A stretch of DNA of 64,000 nucleotides from Tianweitania populi. GTDB lineage: Bacteria; Pseudomonadota; Alphaproteobacteria; Rhizobiales; Rhizobiaceae. A model generated the notes under the pieces. The model ran no database searches, was not told the origin of the DNA, and saw only the letters and a list, made by a program, of their open reading frames with translations. This document shows positions 29,780-41,641 of the stretch, piece by piece; positions within the stretch are counted from its first letter, which is position 1, and each line of letters begins with the position of its first letter. The translations under genes and the position numbers were made by a program. The stretch lies in contig NZ_BMZQ01000001.1 of assembly GCF_014652875.1 (NCBI RefSeq), positions 930,001 to 994,000 on the forward strand. Reading direction: 5' to 3'.

Positions 29780-29855
29780 CGATCGGCCCTCGGTTGTTGC
29801 TTGGGCCAAGAGGGATAAGCAAGAAGCGCGAAAGCGTAAAGCGCCGAGCTTGCGC

Positions 29856-31067
29856 TTACTCAGACTTGCGGAACGGCGTTCGCTCTTCGAGATAGTCGCT
29901 CATAGCTTCCACATCACGACGCTCGCGGCGAAGATAATCACCCACGGCTTTGCGCAGGCCTGGGTGGGCGATGTAGTGGGCGGAATGGGTGGTCACCGGC
30001 ACATAGCCGCGTGCGAGCTTGTGTTCGCCTTGCGCGCCGGCTTCAACCACGCGCAACTTCCTGTTTATCGCGAAGTCGATGGCCTGATGGTAGCAGACTT
30101 CGAAATGCAGAAAGGGGTGATCCTCGATGCAGCCCCAGTTGCGCCCAAACAGCGTATCACCGCCGATGAAGTTGATGGCGCCAGCGATGTAACGGCCGTC
30201 GCGCTTGGCCATGACCAACAGGATGTCGTCCGGCATGCGCTCGGAGATCAGCGAGAAGAACAAGCGGTTGAGATAAGGCCGACCCCACTTGCGGCTGCCG
30301 GTGTCCATGTAGAAGGCGTAGAAATCGTCCCACACACGCTCGGTCAGATCGCGGCCCGTCAGCCACTCGATCGAGATGCCGGATGCCAAGGCAGATTCGC
30401 GTTCCTTGCGAAGCGTCTTGCGCTTGCGCGAGGCGAGGGCATCGAGAAAGTCCGAATAGCTTGAATAGCCTTCATTGAAGAAATGGAACTGCTGGTCTGT
30501 GCGATGAAGGAAGCCGGCGCTTTCGAGTACCGCGACGTCTGCTTCGTTGGCGAAGGTTACGTGGGCGGATGAGGCGCCAAGCTGATCGGTCAGAGCCTTG
30601 ATGCCCTCGCCAAGTGCTGCCTGGATCGTGTCCGGTGCGTAGTTGCCGGCGACGAGCAGGCGCGGCCCTGTAGCAGGCGTGAAAGGTACGGAGATCTGGA
30701 GCTTCGGATAATACTGGCCGCCTGCGCGCTCAAAGGCGTCGGCCCAGCCATGATCGAAGACGTATTCACCCTGGCTGTGGGACTTCAAGTAACCAGCGAC
30801 GGCGCCGAGTAGCGTGCCGTCTGGTGCTTCCAGGCGCAGATGTTGACCGAGCCAACCGGTCTTGCGCGTGGCACAGCCAGAGTCTTCGAGGGTGCTGAGG
30901 AAGGCATAGGAGATGAAGGGGTTGTAGGGCAGAGAGCCGCTCTTCGACGCCCCATCGAGGCTGCTCCATTCGGCAGCTGAAAACGCTTTCAGATCCGTCG
31001 CGACGCGGATCGTGATCTCACCGTCTTCTGCCATCTCGCCGCCAGCATCCGCCATCCCGCTCAACAT
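29856..31067 (-). CDS. FemAB-like GNAT acyltransferase (COG3146 / DUF482 type)
   Basis: 403 residues, soluble. YNPFISYAFLSTLEDSGCAT near residue 50, KLQISVPFTPATGPRLL, and a C-terminal GNAT-like half with YLNRLFFSLISERM, GDTLFGRNWGC and KLRVVEAGAQGEHKLARGY fit the COG3146 family, predicted N-acyltransferases related to peptidoglycan-modifying FemAB. The substrate is unknown. It is followed by a 70-bp gap to the HIT gene on the same strand. The start could also be at 31055 or 31034. Confidence 0.83.
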   Translation of the reverse strand: MLSGMADAGGEMAEDGEITIRVATDLKAFSAAEWSSLDGASKSGSLPYNPFISYAFLSTLEDSGCATRKTGWLGQHLRLEAPDGTLLGAVAGYLKSHSQGEYVFDHGWADAFERAGGQYYPKLQISVPFTPATGPRLLVAGNYAPDTIQAALGEGIKALTDQLGASSAHVTFANEADVAVLESAGFLHRTDQQFHFFNEGYSSYSDFLDALASRKRKTLRKERESALASGISIEWLTGRDLTERVWDDFYAFYMDTGSRKWGRPYLNRLFFSLISERMPDDILLVMAKRDGRYIAGAINFIGGDTLFGRNWGCIEDHPFLHFEVCYHQAIDFAINRKLRVVEAGAQGEHKLARGYVPVTTHSAHYIAHPGLRKAVGDYLRRERRDVEAMSDYLEERTPFRKSE

Positions 31068-31121
31068 ACGCTTGGCGGATGCGAGAACAAGATGACGATG
31101 CGGCAGGAGAGACGGAAACGA

Positions 31122-31838
31122 TCAGGCTTCGAAGCCCTCGAAGGTCATCTGATCAGCATGAGCAAAGGTCTTTGCCTTGGCCTGCTCGTTGCGGACCGTC
31201 CAGGTAATAACCGGCATGCTCAGCTTCTCGCGCACGAAGGTGATGAAGCGATTCGGCAGATCATCGACGCCGTAGGACACGAAGTCGAAGCCGTGCACCA
31301 ACATGGAAAAGTGCGCTTCCAGCTCGCTGTCTTCGCGGCCATAGGCTGTAAGGCCGGCCGGAATGCCTGGTGCATGCGTGCGGAACTGCCGGATCAGCCA
31401 ATGATCAAAGGACATGATGGCGGCGGCTCCATCGTAGGCTTTCAGTTGTTCGGCAACCTTGCCAACCAACCCGTCATCCTTGCCTTCGATGCCCTTCAGT
31501 TCGATCACCAGCGGCACGCGTCCGGCAACAAGCGCGAGAAGCTCGGCCAAGGTTGGCGGATGATCGTCGGTTCCACCGATACGAAACTCACGCAGCTCGG
31601 CTGCCGTCTTTTCGAAGATCGAGCCTTCCATGCCGGTCAGGCGCTTCAGCTCATCATCATGGAAGACGATTGGCACGCCATCGGCCGAGAGATGCACGTC
31701 GCACTCGATCGTATATTGCCGCTCAACAGCAGCCTCGAACGCCGACAAAGTGTTCTCCCAGCGGATCTTATTGAGGTCATGGTAGCCGCGATGGGCAATG
31801 GGCCGAGCGGTCAGCCAGCCAAGATCGATCGTGCTCAT
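31122..31838 (-). CDS. Glycerophosphodiester phosphodiesterase
   Basis: 238 residues with the phosphodiesterase barrel. The catalytic pair and metal site are seen in PIAHRGYHD (first His), ENTLSAFEAA, IECDVHLSADG (Glu and Asp) and IVFHDDELKRLTG (second His). No signal peptide, so it acts in the cytoplasm and frees glycerol-3-phosphate from deacylated phospholipids. It overlaps the RidA gene upstream by four bases. Confidence 0.93.
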   Translation of the reverse strand: MSTIDLGWLTARPIAHRGYHDLNKIRWENTLSAFEAAVERQYTIECDVHLSADGVPIVFHDDELKRLTGMEGSIFEKTAAELREFRIGGTDDHPPTLAELLALVAGRVPLVIELKGIEGKDDGLVGKVAEQLKAYDGAAAIMSFDHWLIRQFRTHAPGIPAGLTAYGREDSELEAHFSMLVHGFDFVSYGVDDLPNRFITFVREKLSMPVITWTVRNEQAKAKTFAHADQMTFEGFEA

Positions 31839-32299
31839 TCGACTTCCAGGATCGCCTCGATCTCGACCGGCGCGTTCAACGGCAAGGCGGCAACACCAAC
31901 TGCCGAGCGCGCATGCTTGCCTTGATCGCCGAAGGCTGAGGCCAGAAAGTCGGAAGCGCCGTTGGCGACCAGATGCTGTTCAGTGAAGTCAGGCGTCGAA
32001 GCCACAAACACGGTGATCTTCACCAGCCGTTTGATTCGGCTGAGATCGCCGAGAGCGGCCTTGGCTTGCGCCAGAACGTTGACGGCGCACCATTTGGCAG
32101 CAAGTTTGCCCGCCTCGGTTCCAAGCTCGCGACCGAGCAGGCCCATGGCCATCAGCTTGCCGTCCTTGAGCGGCAGTTGGCCGGCCGTGAAGATCAAATT
32201 GCCTGTTTGGATAAAGGGCACGTAGTTCGCTGCGGGCGCTGCCGCTTCCGGCAGTGTGACACCGAGTTCCAGCAGCCGTTTTTCGATTGTGTCGCTCAT
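31835..32299 (-). CDS. RidA family protein
   Basis: 154 residues from ATG 32299, chosen because AGGAGA lies about six bases before it. The core includes FIQTGNLIFTAGQLPLKDGK, then LVKITVFVASTPDF and GKHARSAVGVAALPLNAPVE, where the Arg is the residue that contacts the imine substrate in RidA. RidA hydrolyses reactive enamine/imine intermediates from PLP enzymes. At 154 residues it belongs to the longer RidA subgroup. It is coupled to the glycerophosphodiesterase by an ATGA overlap. Confidence 0.9.
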   Translation of the reverse strand: MSDTIEKRLLELGVTLPEAAAPAANYVPFIQTGNLIFTAGQLPLKDGKLMAMGLLGRELGTEAGKLAAKWCAVNVLAQAKAALGDLSRIKRLVKITVFVASTPDFTEQHLVANGASDFLASAFGDQGKHARSAVGVAALPLNAPVEIEAILEVE

Positions 32300-32416
32300 C
32301 GTGGTCTCCTTATATGCAGCCTGTTCGAAGACGTAGCGGCTCGCTTCTGCCACGTTCCCCTTGTAGATACAGCCGGATTGTTGCGCATTTTCGTGCCCCG
32401 ATCCAGGGAGAGGCCC

Positions 32417-33274
32417 ATGCGGATTGTCCGCGCCGTTGTACCGACACTTGTTCTGCTGGCTCCGGTGGCCGCACACGCGCAGGGCGCAGTCACGCTGATA
32501 CCGCACCGCGCGGTTTACGACCTGAAGCTCGACAAGGCGACCGAACAGTCCGGCATCTCGAATATTTCGGGCCGCATGGTCTACGAGTTTAACGGTTCAC
32601 CGTGCGAAGGCTACACCGTCACCTTCCGCTTCGTGACCGAGATTGACACAGCGGACGCCACGCGGGTCACCGACCAGCAAACGACGACCTTCGAAGACGC
32701 CGAGGGTAAGACCTTCAACTTCGCCACGAAGTCCTACATCGATCGCGCGCTTGACCGCGAGCTGCGCGGTGCCGCCACTCGTCAGGCCGAAGCCGTCGAT
32801 GTGAAGATCGAGAAGCCGCAGCCGAACGACATCAAGCTTCCAGCCACTCAGTTCCCAACCCAGCACATGATGGAACTGGTGAATCGTGCGGAGAAGGGCG
32901 ACACCTTCTACGAAACCACGCTGTTCGATGGCTCGGATGAGGCCGACAAGGTGATGACCACGACGATCGTCATCGGCAAGCCCACGAAGGAAAAGACCGG
33001 CGATCCGGAAGCCGGTCCGCTGAAGACCATGGCCGAGGATACCTATTGGCCGGTCAACATCGCGTACTTCGACCTGGTTGGCGAAGGTGGCGAAGAAACG
33101 CCTGATTATCGCACCAGCTTCAAGCTTCACGCCAATGGCCTGACGCGCGATCTCGTCATGGACTACGGCGACTTCTCGATGACTGGCACGCTGGTCAATC
33201 TCGACGTGCTGGACAAGCCATCAAAGCCTTGCCCGGTCGACAAGGTCGAGCCTAAGCCGCAACCAAAGCCCTGA
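32417..33274 (+). CDS. eipB: Cell envelope integrity protein EipB (DUF1849)
   Basis: 285 residues with a signal peptide ending at AHAQG (about 22). LIPHRAVYDLKLDKATEQSG, GRMVYEFNGSPCEGYTV, TFRFVTEI, and MDYGDFSMTGTLVNL fit the EipB/DUF1849 family known in Brucella. Two cysteines, C63 (SPCEGY) and C272 (KPCPVD), are placed like the disulfide pair of Brucella EipB. In Brucella this spiral beta-barrel periplasmic protein is needed for envelope integrity, so the same is inferred. Ribosome binding site GGGAGAGG precedes ATG 32417. Its end overlaps marC (opposite strand) by 23 bases. Confidence 0.92.
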   Translation: MRIVRAVVPTLVLLAPVAAHAQGAVTLIPHRAVYDLKLDKATEQSGISNISGRMVYEFNGSPCEGYTVTFRFVTEIDTADATRVTDQQTTTFEDAEGKTFNFATKSYIDRALDRELRGAATRQAEAVDVKIEKPQPNDIKLPATQFPTQHMMELVNRAEKGDTFYETTLFDGSDEADKVMTTTIVIGKPTKEKTGDPEAGPLKTMAEDTYWPVNIAYFDLVGEGGEETPDYRTSFKLHANGLTRDLVMDYGDFSMTGTLVNLDVLDKPSKPCPVDKVEPKPQPKP

Positions 33275-33881
33275 TTCCATCGGCGACGAACTGAACAGCA
33301 AGCGCCGCGAGCAGGACGCCGAGCAGCCGAGTTAGAATGGATCGACCGGTTTCGCCCAGAAAGCGGTCGACGCGATGGGCGAGAGCGAGCACCAAGGCGG
33401 TGATGGCCAAACAGGCCATCAGGATTGCCACAAAGGCAAGTTTTGCCAGCGGCGAGGTGAAGCCGCCTGATAGCAGCACCGTAGCCGAGATCGCCCCGGG
33501 CCCTGCGATCAGCGGGATCGCCAAGGGGAAGGCTGCGATGTTGCGGATCATGTCGCGCGTCACCGCCGTTGTGGCGCTGCGCTCGTGGCGTTCCTGGCGA
33601 CGCTCGAAGATCATCTCGAATGCGATGAAGAACAGCAGCAGTCCGCCGGCCGTGCGGAAGGCGGGCAGCGTGATACCGAACATCGTCAGGATGACGGTTC
33701 CGCCGAGCGCAAAAAGCGCCAGAATGGCAAAGCCGATGATGGACGCGCGGACGCCGACCTGAAGCCGCTCAGACCGATTCATGCCGGCCGTGATGGCAAG
33801 AAACAGCGGCGCGAGACCGGGCGGATCGATCGTGACCAGGATCGTCACGAAGGCGTTGAAGGCGCTTTCAAACTCAGGCAT
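33252..33881 (-). CDS. MarC family membrane protein
   Basis: 209 residues with six hydrophobic segments. LVTIDPPGLAPLFLAITAGM, the Gly-rich TAGGLLLFFIAFEMIF and AIPLIAGPGAISATVLL are MarC signatures. The family was once linked to multiple antibiotic resistance in E. coli but that link is doubtful, and the transported substrate, if any, is unknown. It is convergent with eipB and divergent from gyrA. Confidence 0.9.
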   Translation of the reverse strand: MPEFESAFNAFVTILVTIDPPGLAPLFLAITAGMNRSERLQVGVRASIIGFAILALFALGGTVILTMFGITLPAFRTAGGLLLFFIAFEMIFERRQERHERSATTAVTRDMIRNIAAFPLAIPLIAGPGAISATVLLSGGFTSPLAKLAFVAILMACLAITALVLALAHRVDRFLGETGRSILTRLLGVLLAALAVQFVADGIRALVAA

Positions 33882-33938
33882 TTCTGCTTCTTCTTCCCCC
33901 TAGCCGGGGTGTTGTTTCAACCAGGCTGAACCCGATTT

Positions 33939-34021
33939 GCCGATGTTTTTACATATCGGCGCGACGCTTTTTTCGCCTGCCTCATAACAACTAGCAGCCA
34001 CTAAAGCTATCACGTTGTTAT
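33939..34021. repeat. Stacked inverted repeats in the marC-gyrA gap
   Basis: Two dyads lie close together. The first, 33939-33960, is GCCGATGT paired with ATATCGGC around a six-base loop (one G-T pair), with six T residues at 33968-33973. The second is ATAACAAC (33984-33991) matched exactly by GTTGTTAT (34014-34021); inside it TAGC (33992-33995) and GCTA (34006-34009) also pair. The region is more AT-rich than its surroundings and precedes the probable gyrA promoter. They may be regulatory sites. Confidence 0.5.
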
Positions 34022-34068
34022 TCCTCGCAATTTCGATCAGCTTTGCTGTGGGAATCGCTCCTGCCGGA

Positions 34069-34096
34069 TTGGTGTCAGCAGACGAGTTCCTATATA
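34069..34096 (+). promoter_or_regulatory. Possible gyrA promoter
   Basis: TTGGTG at 34069-34074 and TATATA at 34091-34096 are separated by 16 bases, a fair match to the sigma-70 hexamers, and lie about 37 bases before the TTG start of gyrA. No experimental or comparative support. Confidence 0.38.
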
Positions 34097-34132
34097 AAAG
34101 ACTGATGATTCCTAGCGATCGGTACTTCTAAG

Positions 34133-36889
<2,757 letters not shown>

Positions 36890-36916
36890 CGAGAGGCGCC
36901 TTTATTGAAACAAAGA

Positions 36917-36946
36917 AAAAGGGACGCCCGGGAAAGCGTCCCTTTT
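36917..36946. terminator. Bidirectional terminator between gyrA and the 52-residue gene
   Basis: An 11-bp perfect stem (AAAAGGGACGC, 36917-36927, with GCGTCCCTTTT, 36936-36946) and eight-base loop. The A/T ends give a T-run on both strands, so it can stop gyrA transcripts from the left and the minus-strand small gene from the right. Confidence 0.88.
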
Positions 36947-36970
36947 CATCTGCTGGAGGGCAGGAAATTC

Positions 36971-37129
36971 TTAGTTGAAGCGGTAAGGCTGCTGGAAGTT
37001 AGGGCCAAAGCGGTTCATGCGGCTGCGCTTCACCGTCTGCTTCACGTGCTGTGCTTCCTGGTGGAGGCCGAACACGGTCGCGATCAGCATCGCAATGGTC
37101 ATAGCGGCGGCGAGCATCAAGATCATCAT
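36971..37129 (-). CDS. 52-residue single-span membrane protein
   Basis: Begins at ATG 37129 (a second ATG follows at once) with AGGAGAA about eight bases upstream. MMILMLAAAMTIAMLIATVF is a single hydrophobic span; the rest (GLHQEAQHVKQTVKRSRMNR and a short tail) is basic and Gln-rich, so the C-terminus should stay in the cytoplasm. No family recognised. It faces gyrA across a bidirectional terminator and lies opposite to coaD. The good ribosome binding site makes it a real gene in my view. Confidence 0.68.
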   Translation of the reverse strand: MMILMLAAAMTIAMLIATVFGLHQEAQHVKQTVKRSRMNRFGPNFQQPYRFN

Positions 37130-37287
37130 GGCTTTGTTCTCCTGCTCCAAGAACACATTGATCTTCGATCGGTTCCAACCGGCCGTTACTTTCTTCAAAA
37201 CAGCAATCGTCACGGTTCCGTGAGTTTGCTTGTGCGCGATCTCCGAACCCGTTTGCCTTTGGTTGGATGGCCGATTAGAAGCGCCCC

Positions 37288-37788
37288 ATGACACAGCGCG
37301 TGGCAATTTATGCAGGATCGTTCGATCCGTTGACCAACGGACACCTTGATGTTCTCAAGGGGGCGCTTACCGTTGCCGACAAGGTGCTGGTTGCGATCGG
37401 CATTCAGGCTTCCAAGACGCCGCTCTTCTCGTTCGATGAGCGGGTAAAGCTGATCGAGACCGCTGCCCGCGACGAACTCGGGGCGACCGCAGAACGGCTG
37501 TCCGTGATTGCTTTTGAAGGTCTGGTCATTGCCGCAGCGCGCAAGCATGACGCTGGGATCATGATCCGCGGACTGCGCGACGGCACGGATCTGGACTACG
37601 AAATGCAGATGGCGGGTATGAACGAAACCATGGCACCGGAGCTGCAAACGATTTTTGTGCCGGCCAGCCCTTCCGTTCGCACAATAACTGCCACACTTGT
37701 CAGGCAGATAGCCGCGATGGGCGGCGATATCAGGCCCTTCGTCCCAGCTTCCGTCGCAGCCGCGCTGGAAGCCAAGTTCAAGAAATGA
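37288..37788 (+). CDS. coaD: Phosphopantetheine adenylyltransferase
   Basis: 166 residues, normal length. The nucleotidyltransferase motif is [18 protein letters not shown] (T/HxGH), and [21 protein letters not shown] and the C-terminal [20 protein letters not shown] are diagnostic. It makes dephospho-CoA from 4'-phosphopantetheine, the next-to-last step of coenzyme A synthesis. It is first in a run coaD-ppi-ppi-DMT-queA-tgt, all on the plus strand with short gaps. Confidence 0.97.
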   Translation: MTQRVAIYAGSFDPLTNGHLDVLKGALTVADKVLVAIGIQASKTPLFSFDERVKLIETAARDELGATAERLSVIAFEGLVIAAARKHDAGIMIRGLRDGTDLDYEMQMAGMNETMAPELQTIFVPASPSVRTITATLVRQIAAMGGDIRPFVPASVAAALEAKFKK

Positions 37789-37805
37789 TTTCGGGAGACA
37801 GTCTT

Positions 37806-38396
37806 ATGCGCACGTTCAGGCTCGCTTCGCTGGCCCTTGCCTTTGCTTTGTCGTCGGCCGTTGGAAGCGCGCCGGCGCTTGCTGCCGGTCCTCAGGATAC
37901 GCTTGTTCTGACCCTGAAAAACGGCGACGTGACCATTGCACTTCGGCCGGATCTCGCACCGAAGCATGTCGAGCAGATCAAGACGCTGGTCCGTGAAGGC
38001 GCCTATGACAATGTGGCCTTCCATCGTGTAATCGAAGGCTTCATGGCGCAGACGGGCGACGTGCAGTATGGCGACCTGAAGGAAGGCTACAAGGCTTCGG
38101 CTGTTGGCACCGGCGGCTCGGAACTCCCGGATCTGCCGGCAGAGTTTTCGCAGGAACATTTCGTTCGCGGCACGGTGGGCATGGCGCGGTCGCAGAACCC
38201 GGATTCTGCCAATTCGCAGTTCTTCATCATGTTCGCCCCGGCACCTCCGCTGGACGGCGACTATACGATCGTCGGCAAGGTCGAGAAGGGCTTGGACCTC
38301 ATCGACTCCATCAAGCGCGGCGATCCTTCGGATAATGGTTCGGTTTCCGAGCCTGACCGCATCGTCAAGGCGCGCATCGCTGCCGACGCCAAGTAA
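37806..38396 (+). CDS. Peptidyl-prolyl cis-trans isomerase, cyclophilin type, periplasmic
   Basis: 196 residues from ATG 37806, which has GGGAG eight bases before it and starts directly at a signal peptide (MRTFRLASLALAFALSS to APALAAG). An earlier ATG at 37785 overlaps the coaD stop. The cyclophilin core has AFHRVIEGFMAQTGD (catalytic Arg) and NSQFFIMFAP. It should speed proline isomerisation of exported proteins. A cytoplasmic paralogue follows after about 50 bp. Confidence 0.93.
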   Translation: MRTFRLASLALAFALSSAVGSAPALAAGPQDTLVLTLKNGDVTIALRPDLAPKHVEQIKTLVREGAYDNVAFHRVIEGFMAQTGDVQYGDLKEGYKASAVGTGGSELPDLPAEFSQEHFVRGTVGMARSQNPDSANSQFFIMFAPAPPLDGDYTIVGKVEKGLDLIDSIKRGDPSDNGSVSEPDRIVKARIAADAK

Positions 38397-38447
38397 CCAG
38401 ATCAAGCAAGCGGCGCCGATCCCGGCGACCCACTAAAAGGAGCTCAC

Positions 38448-38963
38448 ATGGCTGAGATCAAGGATCCAGAAAACACGCTGGTGATGGAAACCACCAAGGG
38501 CAAGGTCGTTATCGAACTGTTCCCGGACCTGGCTCCCGGCCATGTCGGCCGGATCAAGGAACTGGCACGCGAAGGTGCGTATGACGGCGTCGTGTTCCAC
38601 CGCGTTATCGACGGCTTCATGGCGCAAACTGGCGACGTGAAGTTCGGCAACTCCACGACCTCCGGCTTCAACCCGTCGCGCGCCGGAATGGGCGGTTCGG
38701 AGAAGCCGGACTTGAAGGCCGAGTTCAACAACATGAACCATGGCCGCGGGACCTGCTCGATGGCCCGTTCGCAGAGCCCAAACTCTGCAAATTCGCAGTT
38801 CTTCATCTGCTTCGAAAACGCTGCCTTCCTGAACCGCCAGTACACCGTCTGGGGCCAGGTCATCGAGGGCATGGAGAATGTTGACAATATCAAGCGCGGT
38901 GAGCCGGTACAGGATCCCGACAAGATTACGTCGCTAAAGGTTGCGGCCGACGTCGCCGCTTAA
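38448..38963 (+). CDS. ppiB: Peptidyl-prolyl cis-trans isomerase, cyclophilin type, cytoplasmic
   Basis: 171 residues, no signal peptide. FHRVIDGFMAQTGDVKFGN (catalytic Arg), MGGSEKPDLKAEFN, and NSQFFICFENAAFLNRQYTV fit PpiB. It differs from its upstream neighbour mainly in lacking the leader and in a longer loop, so the pair probably arose by duplication with different compartments. AGGAG lies about six bases before the start. Confidence 0.94.
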   Translation: MAEIKDPENTLVMETTKGKVVIELFPDLAPGHVGRIKELAREGAYDGVVFHRVIDGFMAQTGDVKFGNSTTSGFNPSRAGMGGSEKPDLKAEFNNMNHGRGTCSMARSQSPNSANSQFFICFENAAFLNRQYTVWGQVIEGMENVDNIKRGEPVQDPDKITSLKVAADVAA

Positions 38964-38973
38964 GGCTTAGTCT

Positions 38974-39423
38974 ATGACGCAGTTGCTCTGGTCACTGCTC
39001 GGCATCGTGTCCGGAGCGCTCATCGCCTTTCAAGCCCCGATCAACACCCAGTTGGGTCGGGGCTTGGGCATGCCGATTGCGGCTGCCTGCATCTCATTCC
39101 TTGCCGGAACACTGGTGCTCATTATCGCGACAGCCGTGATGACGCGCATGCAGGGCACCGCGCCGACTTTCCGTGCGCCAGCACCCTGGCTGTTCGTAGC
39201 CGGCGGTCTGCTTGGCGCCGTTTACGTCACAACGTCGATCCTGCTGATCCCGCGTCTTGGCGCAGCGGCCTTGATGGCATTTCTGGTAGCAGGACAGCTG
39301 CTGGCCAGCATGTTTCTTGATCGCATCGGGTTCCTGGGTTTGGCCGTGCGGGAGATTTCCATGGGCCGCATCATGGGCGCTCTGCTGCTTTTGTCCGGCG
39401 CCCTGATGATCCGTTTCACCTGA
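38974..39423 (+). CDS. DUF606/YdcZ-like small DMT family transporter
   Basis: 149 residues with five hydrophobic segments. [20 protein letters not shown] and the second half [21 protein letters not shown] and [17 protein letters not shown] fit the DMT YdcZ/DUF606 family of half-size transporters of unknown substrate. Its stop shares a base with the queA start (TGATG), so it is translationally linked to the queuosine genes, though that need not mean a shared role. Confidence 0.86.
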   Translation: MTQLLWSLLGIVSGALIAFQAPINTQLGRGLGMPIAAACISFLAGTLVLIIATAVMTRMQGTAPTFRAPAPWLFVAGGLLGAVYVTTSILLIPRLGAAALMAFLVAGQLLASMFLDRIGFLGLAVREISMGRIMGALLLLSGALMIRFT

Positions 39424-40514
39424 TGAAGGTCGATCTTTTCGACTTCGACCTACCTGACGAATGCATAGCGCTTCGGCCAGCCGATCCGCGTGACAGCGCG
39501 CGCATGCTCGTTGTCGGTGATGATGGTGCGCTTGGCGATCGAAACGTGTTTGATCTGCCGAAGCTGCTGCGTGCCGGTGACGCCTTGGTATTCAACGATA
39601 CTAAGGTCATTCCGGCTCAGTTGCAAGGCATCCGCAGCCGAGGCGAGAACAAGTCCGCGGTAGACGCGACCTTGCACATGCGCGTCGCGGCAGACCGCTG
39701 GCGGGCGTTTATGCGTCCGGCAAAGCGGGTTGCTATGGGCGATCGCATTGCCTTCGGCCACTCCGCCGAAGCTTGCATGATTGGCGCATTGGACGCGACG
39801 GTTGTCGAGAAGGGTGAGGGCGGCGAAGTTGAGCTTGCCTTTGATCTTTCAGGCGCTTTCCTCGATGAAGCCCTGCACACTGTCGGCCATATTCCGCTGC
39901 CGCCTTATATTGCATCGAAGCGGCCCGAAGATGCGCGAGACCGCTCGGACTACCAAACGATCTACGCAGATCAGGAAGGGGCCGTCGCCGCGCCAACCGC
40001 CGGTCTGCATTTCACGCCGCAGCTGATGGCCGCTTTGGATGAAGCGGGGATCTCGCGCCACTTCGTGACCCTGCATGTCGGGGCAGGGACGTTTCTGCCG
40101 GTGAAGGCGGATGATACCGCCGACCACAAGATGCATTCTGAGATTGGCTTGGTGACGGAGGACGTGGCCGCTTCCCTGAACGCCGTGCGCGCTCGCGGCG
40201 GACGGATCGTTTGCGTTGGCACAACTTCGCTGCGGCTGCTTGAAAGCGCCGCTGATGCAGATGGCTTGATCCAACCGTGGCAGGGTCCGACCGACATTTT
40301 CATCACGCCGGGCTACCGCTTCCGCGCAGTGGACATCCTCATGACGAACTTCCATCTTCCCCGTTCGACGCTCTTCATGCTCGTTTCCGCCTTTGCAGGT
40401 TTCCAGAGCATGCATGACGCTTATGCGCACGCGATCGGAAATGGCTACCGCTTCTATTCCTACGGCGATTCCAGCCTGCTGTTTCGCAACGATGTTCAGG
40501 GCGTGCCGGCATGA
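39423..40514 (+). CDS. queA: S-adenosylmethionine:tRNA ribosyltransferase-isomerase
   Basis: 363 residues. [47 protein letters not shown] (with [11 protein letters not shown]) and [19 protein letters not shown] are QueA signatures. The enzyme adds the ribosyl part of SAM to preQ1 in tRNA, giving epoxyqueuosine in the GUN anticodon. Its stop overlaps the tgt start by four bases; Tgt inserts the preQ1 that QueA then modifies, so they work in sequence. Confidence 0.97.
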   Translation: MKVDLFDFDLPDECIALRPADPRDSARMLVVGDDGALGDRNVFDLPKLLRAGDALVFNDTKVIPAQLQGIRSRGENKSAVDATLHMRVAADRWRAFMRPAKRVAMGDRIAFGHSAEACMIGALDATVVEKGEGGEVELAFDLSGAFLDEALHTVGHIPLPPYIASKRPEDARDRSDYQTIYADQEGAVAAPTAGLHFTPQLMAALDEAGISRHFVTLHVGAGTFLPVKADDTADHKMHSEIGLVTEDVAASLNAVRARGGRIVCVGTTSLRLLESAADADGLIQPWQGPTDIFITPGYRFRAVDILMTNFHLPRSTLFMLVSAFAGFQSMHDAYAHAIGNGYRFYSYGDSSLLFRNDVQGVPA

Positions 40515-41641
40515 GCGAGACCTTCCAGTTCGCGCTTCAAGCAACAGACGGCAACGCCCGGCTTGGCGCCATCACCATGCCGCGTGGAACCGTACGTACG
40601 CCTGCCTTCATGCCGGTCGGAACGGCAGCGACCGTGAAGGCGCTGTATATGGATCAGGTGCGTGGAACGGGCGCCGACATCATCCTCGGCAATACCTATC
40701 ACCTGATGCTGCGACCTGGCGCCGAGCGTGTGGCGCGTCTGGGTGGGTTGCATGAGTTTGCCCGTTGGCCTCACCCGATTCTTACCGACTCAGGCGGATT
40801 TCAGGTCATGTCGCTGTCGAAGCTGCGCAAGTTGACGGAGCAGGGTGTTACCTTCCGTTCGCATGTCGATGGCGCACGCTATGAGATGTCGCCGGAGCGG
40901 TCGATTGAAATCCAGGGCTTGCTCGGATCAGATGTCCAGATGCAGCTCGATGAATGCGTGGCGTTGCCGGCGCCTTACGCGGATGTCGAGCGTGCCATGG
41001 AGATGTCGCTGCGATGGGCGGAGCGTTGCCAGACAGCTTTCGGCGACCAGCCGGGCCGTGCGATGTTCGGCATCGTGCAGGGTGGGGCGGAGCCGGTTTT
41101 GCGCGAGCGCTCGGCATCAGCGCTCAAAGCTATGGACCTGAAAGGCTATTCGGTCGGTGGTCTTGCGGTCGGCGAACCGCAGCACGTCATGCTGGAAATG
41201 CTCGACGTGACATGCCCTGTCTTGCCTGCTGATAAGCCACGCTACCTTATGGGCGTTGGAACACCTGACGACATTCTGAAGTCGGTGGCGCGTGGTATCG
41301 ACATGTTCGACTGCGTGATGCCGACACGCGCCGGCCGGCATGGTCTTGCCTTCACCCGTCGAGGACGGGTGAACCTCCGCAATGCCAGGCATGCCGACGA
41401 TTACCGACCGCTGGACGAGGAAAGTGACTGCCCGGCGGCGCGGGACTATTCCCGCGCTTACCTGCATCATCTCGTGCGCTCGCAGGAGGCGCTGGGTGCG
41501 ATGCTGCTATCCTGGAACAACATCGCTTATTATCAGCATCTGATGCAGAGTATTCGCGGTGCAATTGGCGAGGGTCGCTTCTTGGCATTCGCCGAGGATG
41601 CGACCGAAGGCTGGGCGCGCGGCGATATCCCGCCGCTCTAG
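40511..41641 (+). CDS. tgt: tRNA-guanine transglycosylase with eroded zinc site
   Basis: 376 residues. The catalytic and binding motifs are normal: [16 protein letters not shown] (Asp acid), [21 protein letters not shown], and the nucleophile region [13 protein letters not shown]. The usual zinc-binding CxCxxC is, however, S305-D306-C307-P308-A309-A310, and the His ligand position is N336 (SWNN where others have EHN). So three of four ligands are missing, while the fold around them ([10 protein letters not shown]) is kept. The enzyme should still exchange guanine for preQ1 in tRNA. It overlaps queA by four bases. Confidence 0.95.
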   Translation: MSETFQFALQATDGNARLGAITMPRGTVRTPAFMPVGTAATVKALYMDQVRGTGADIILGNTYHLMLRPGAERVARLGGLHEFARWPHPILTDSGGFQVMSLSKLRKLTEQGVTFRSHVDGARYEMSPERSIEIQGLLGSDVQMQLDECVALPAPYADVERAMEMSLRWAERCQTAFGDQPGRAMFGIVQGGAEPVLRERSASALKAMDLKGYSVGGLAVGEPQHVMLEMLDVTCPVLPADKPRYLMGVGTPDDILKSVARGIDMFDCVMPTRAGRHGLAFTRRGRVNLRNARHADDYRPLDEESDCPAARDYSRAYLHHLVRSQEALGAMLLSWNNIAYYQHLMQSIRGAIGEGRFLAFAEDATEGWARGDIPPL

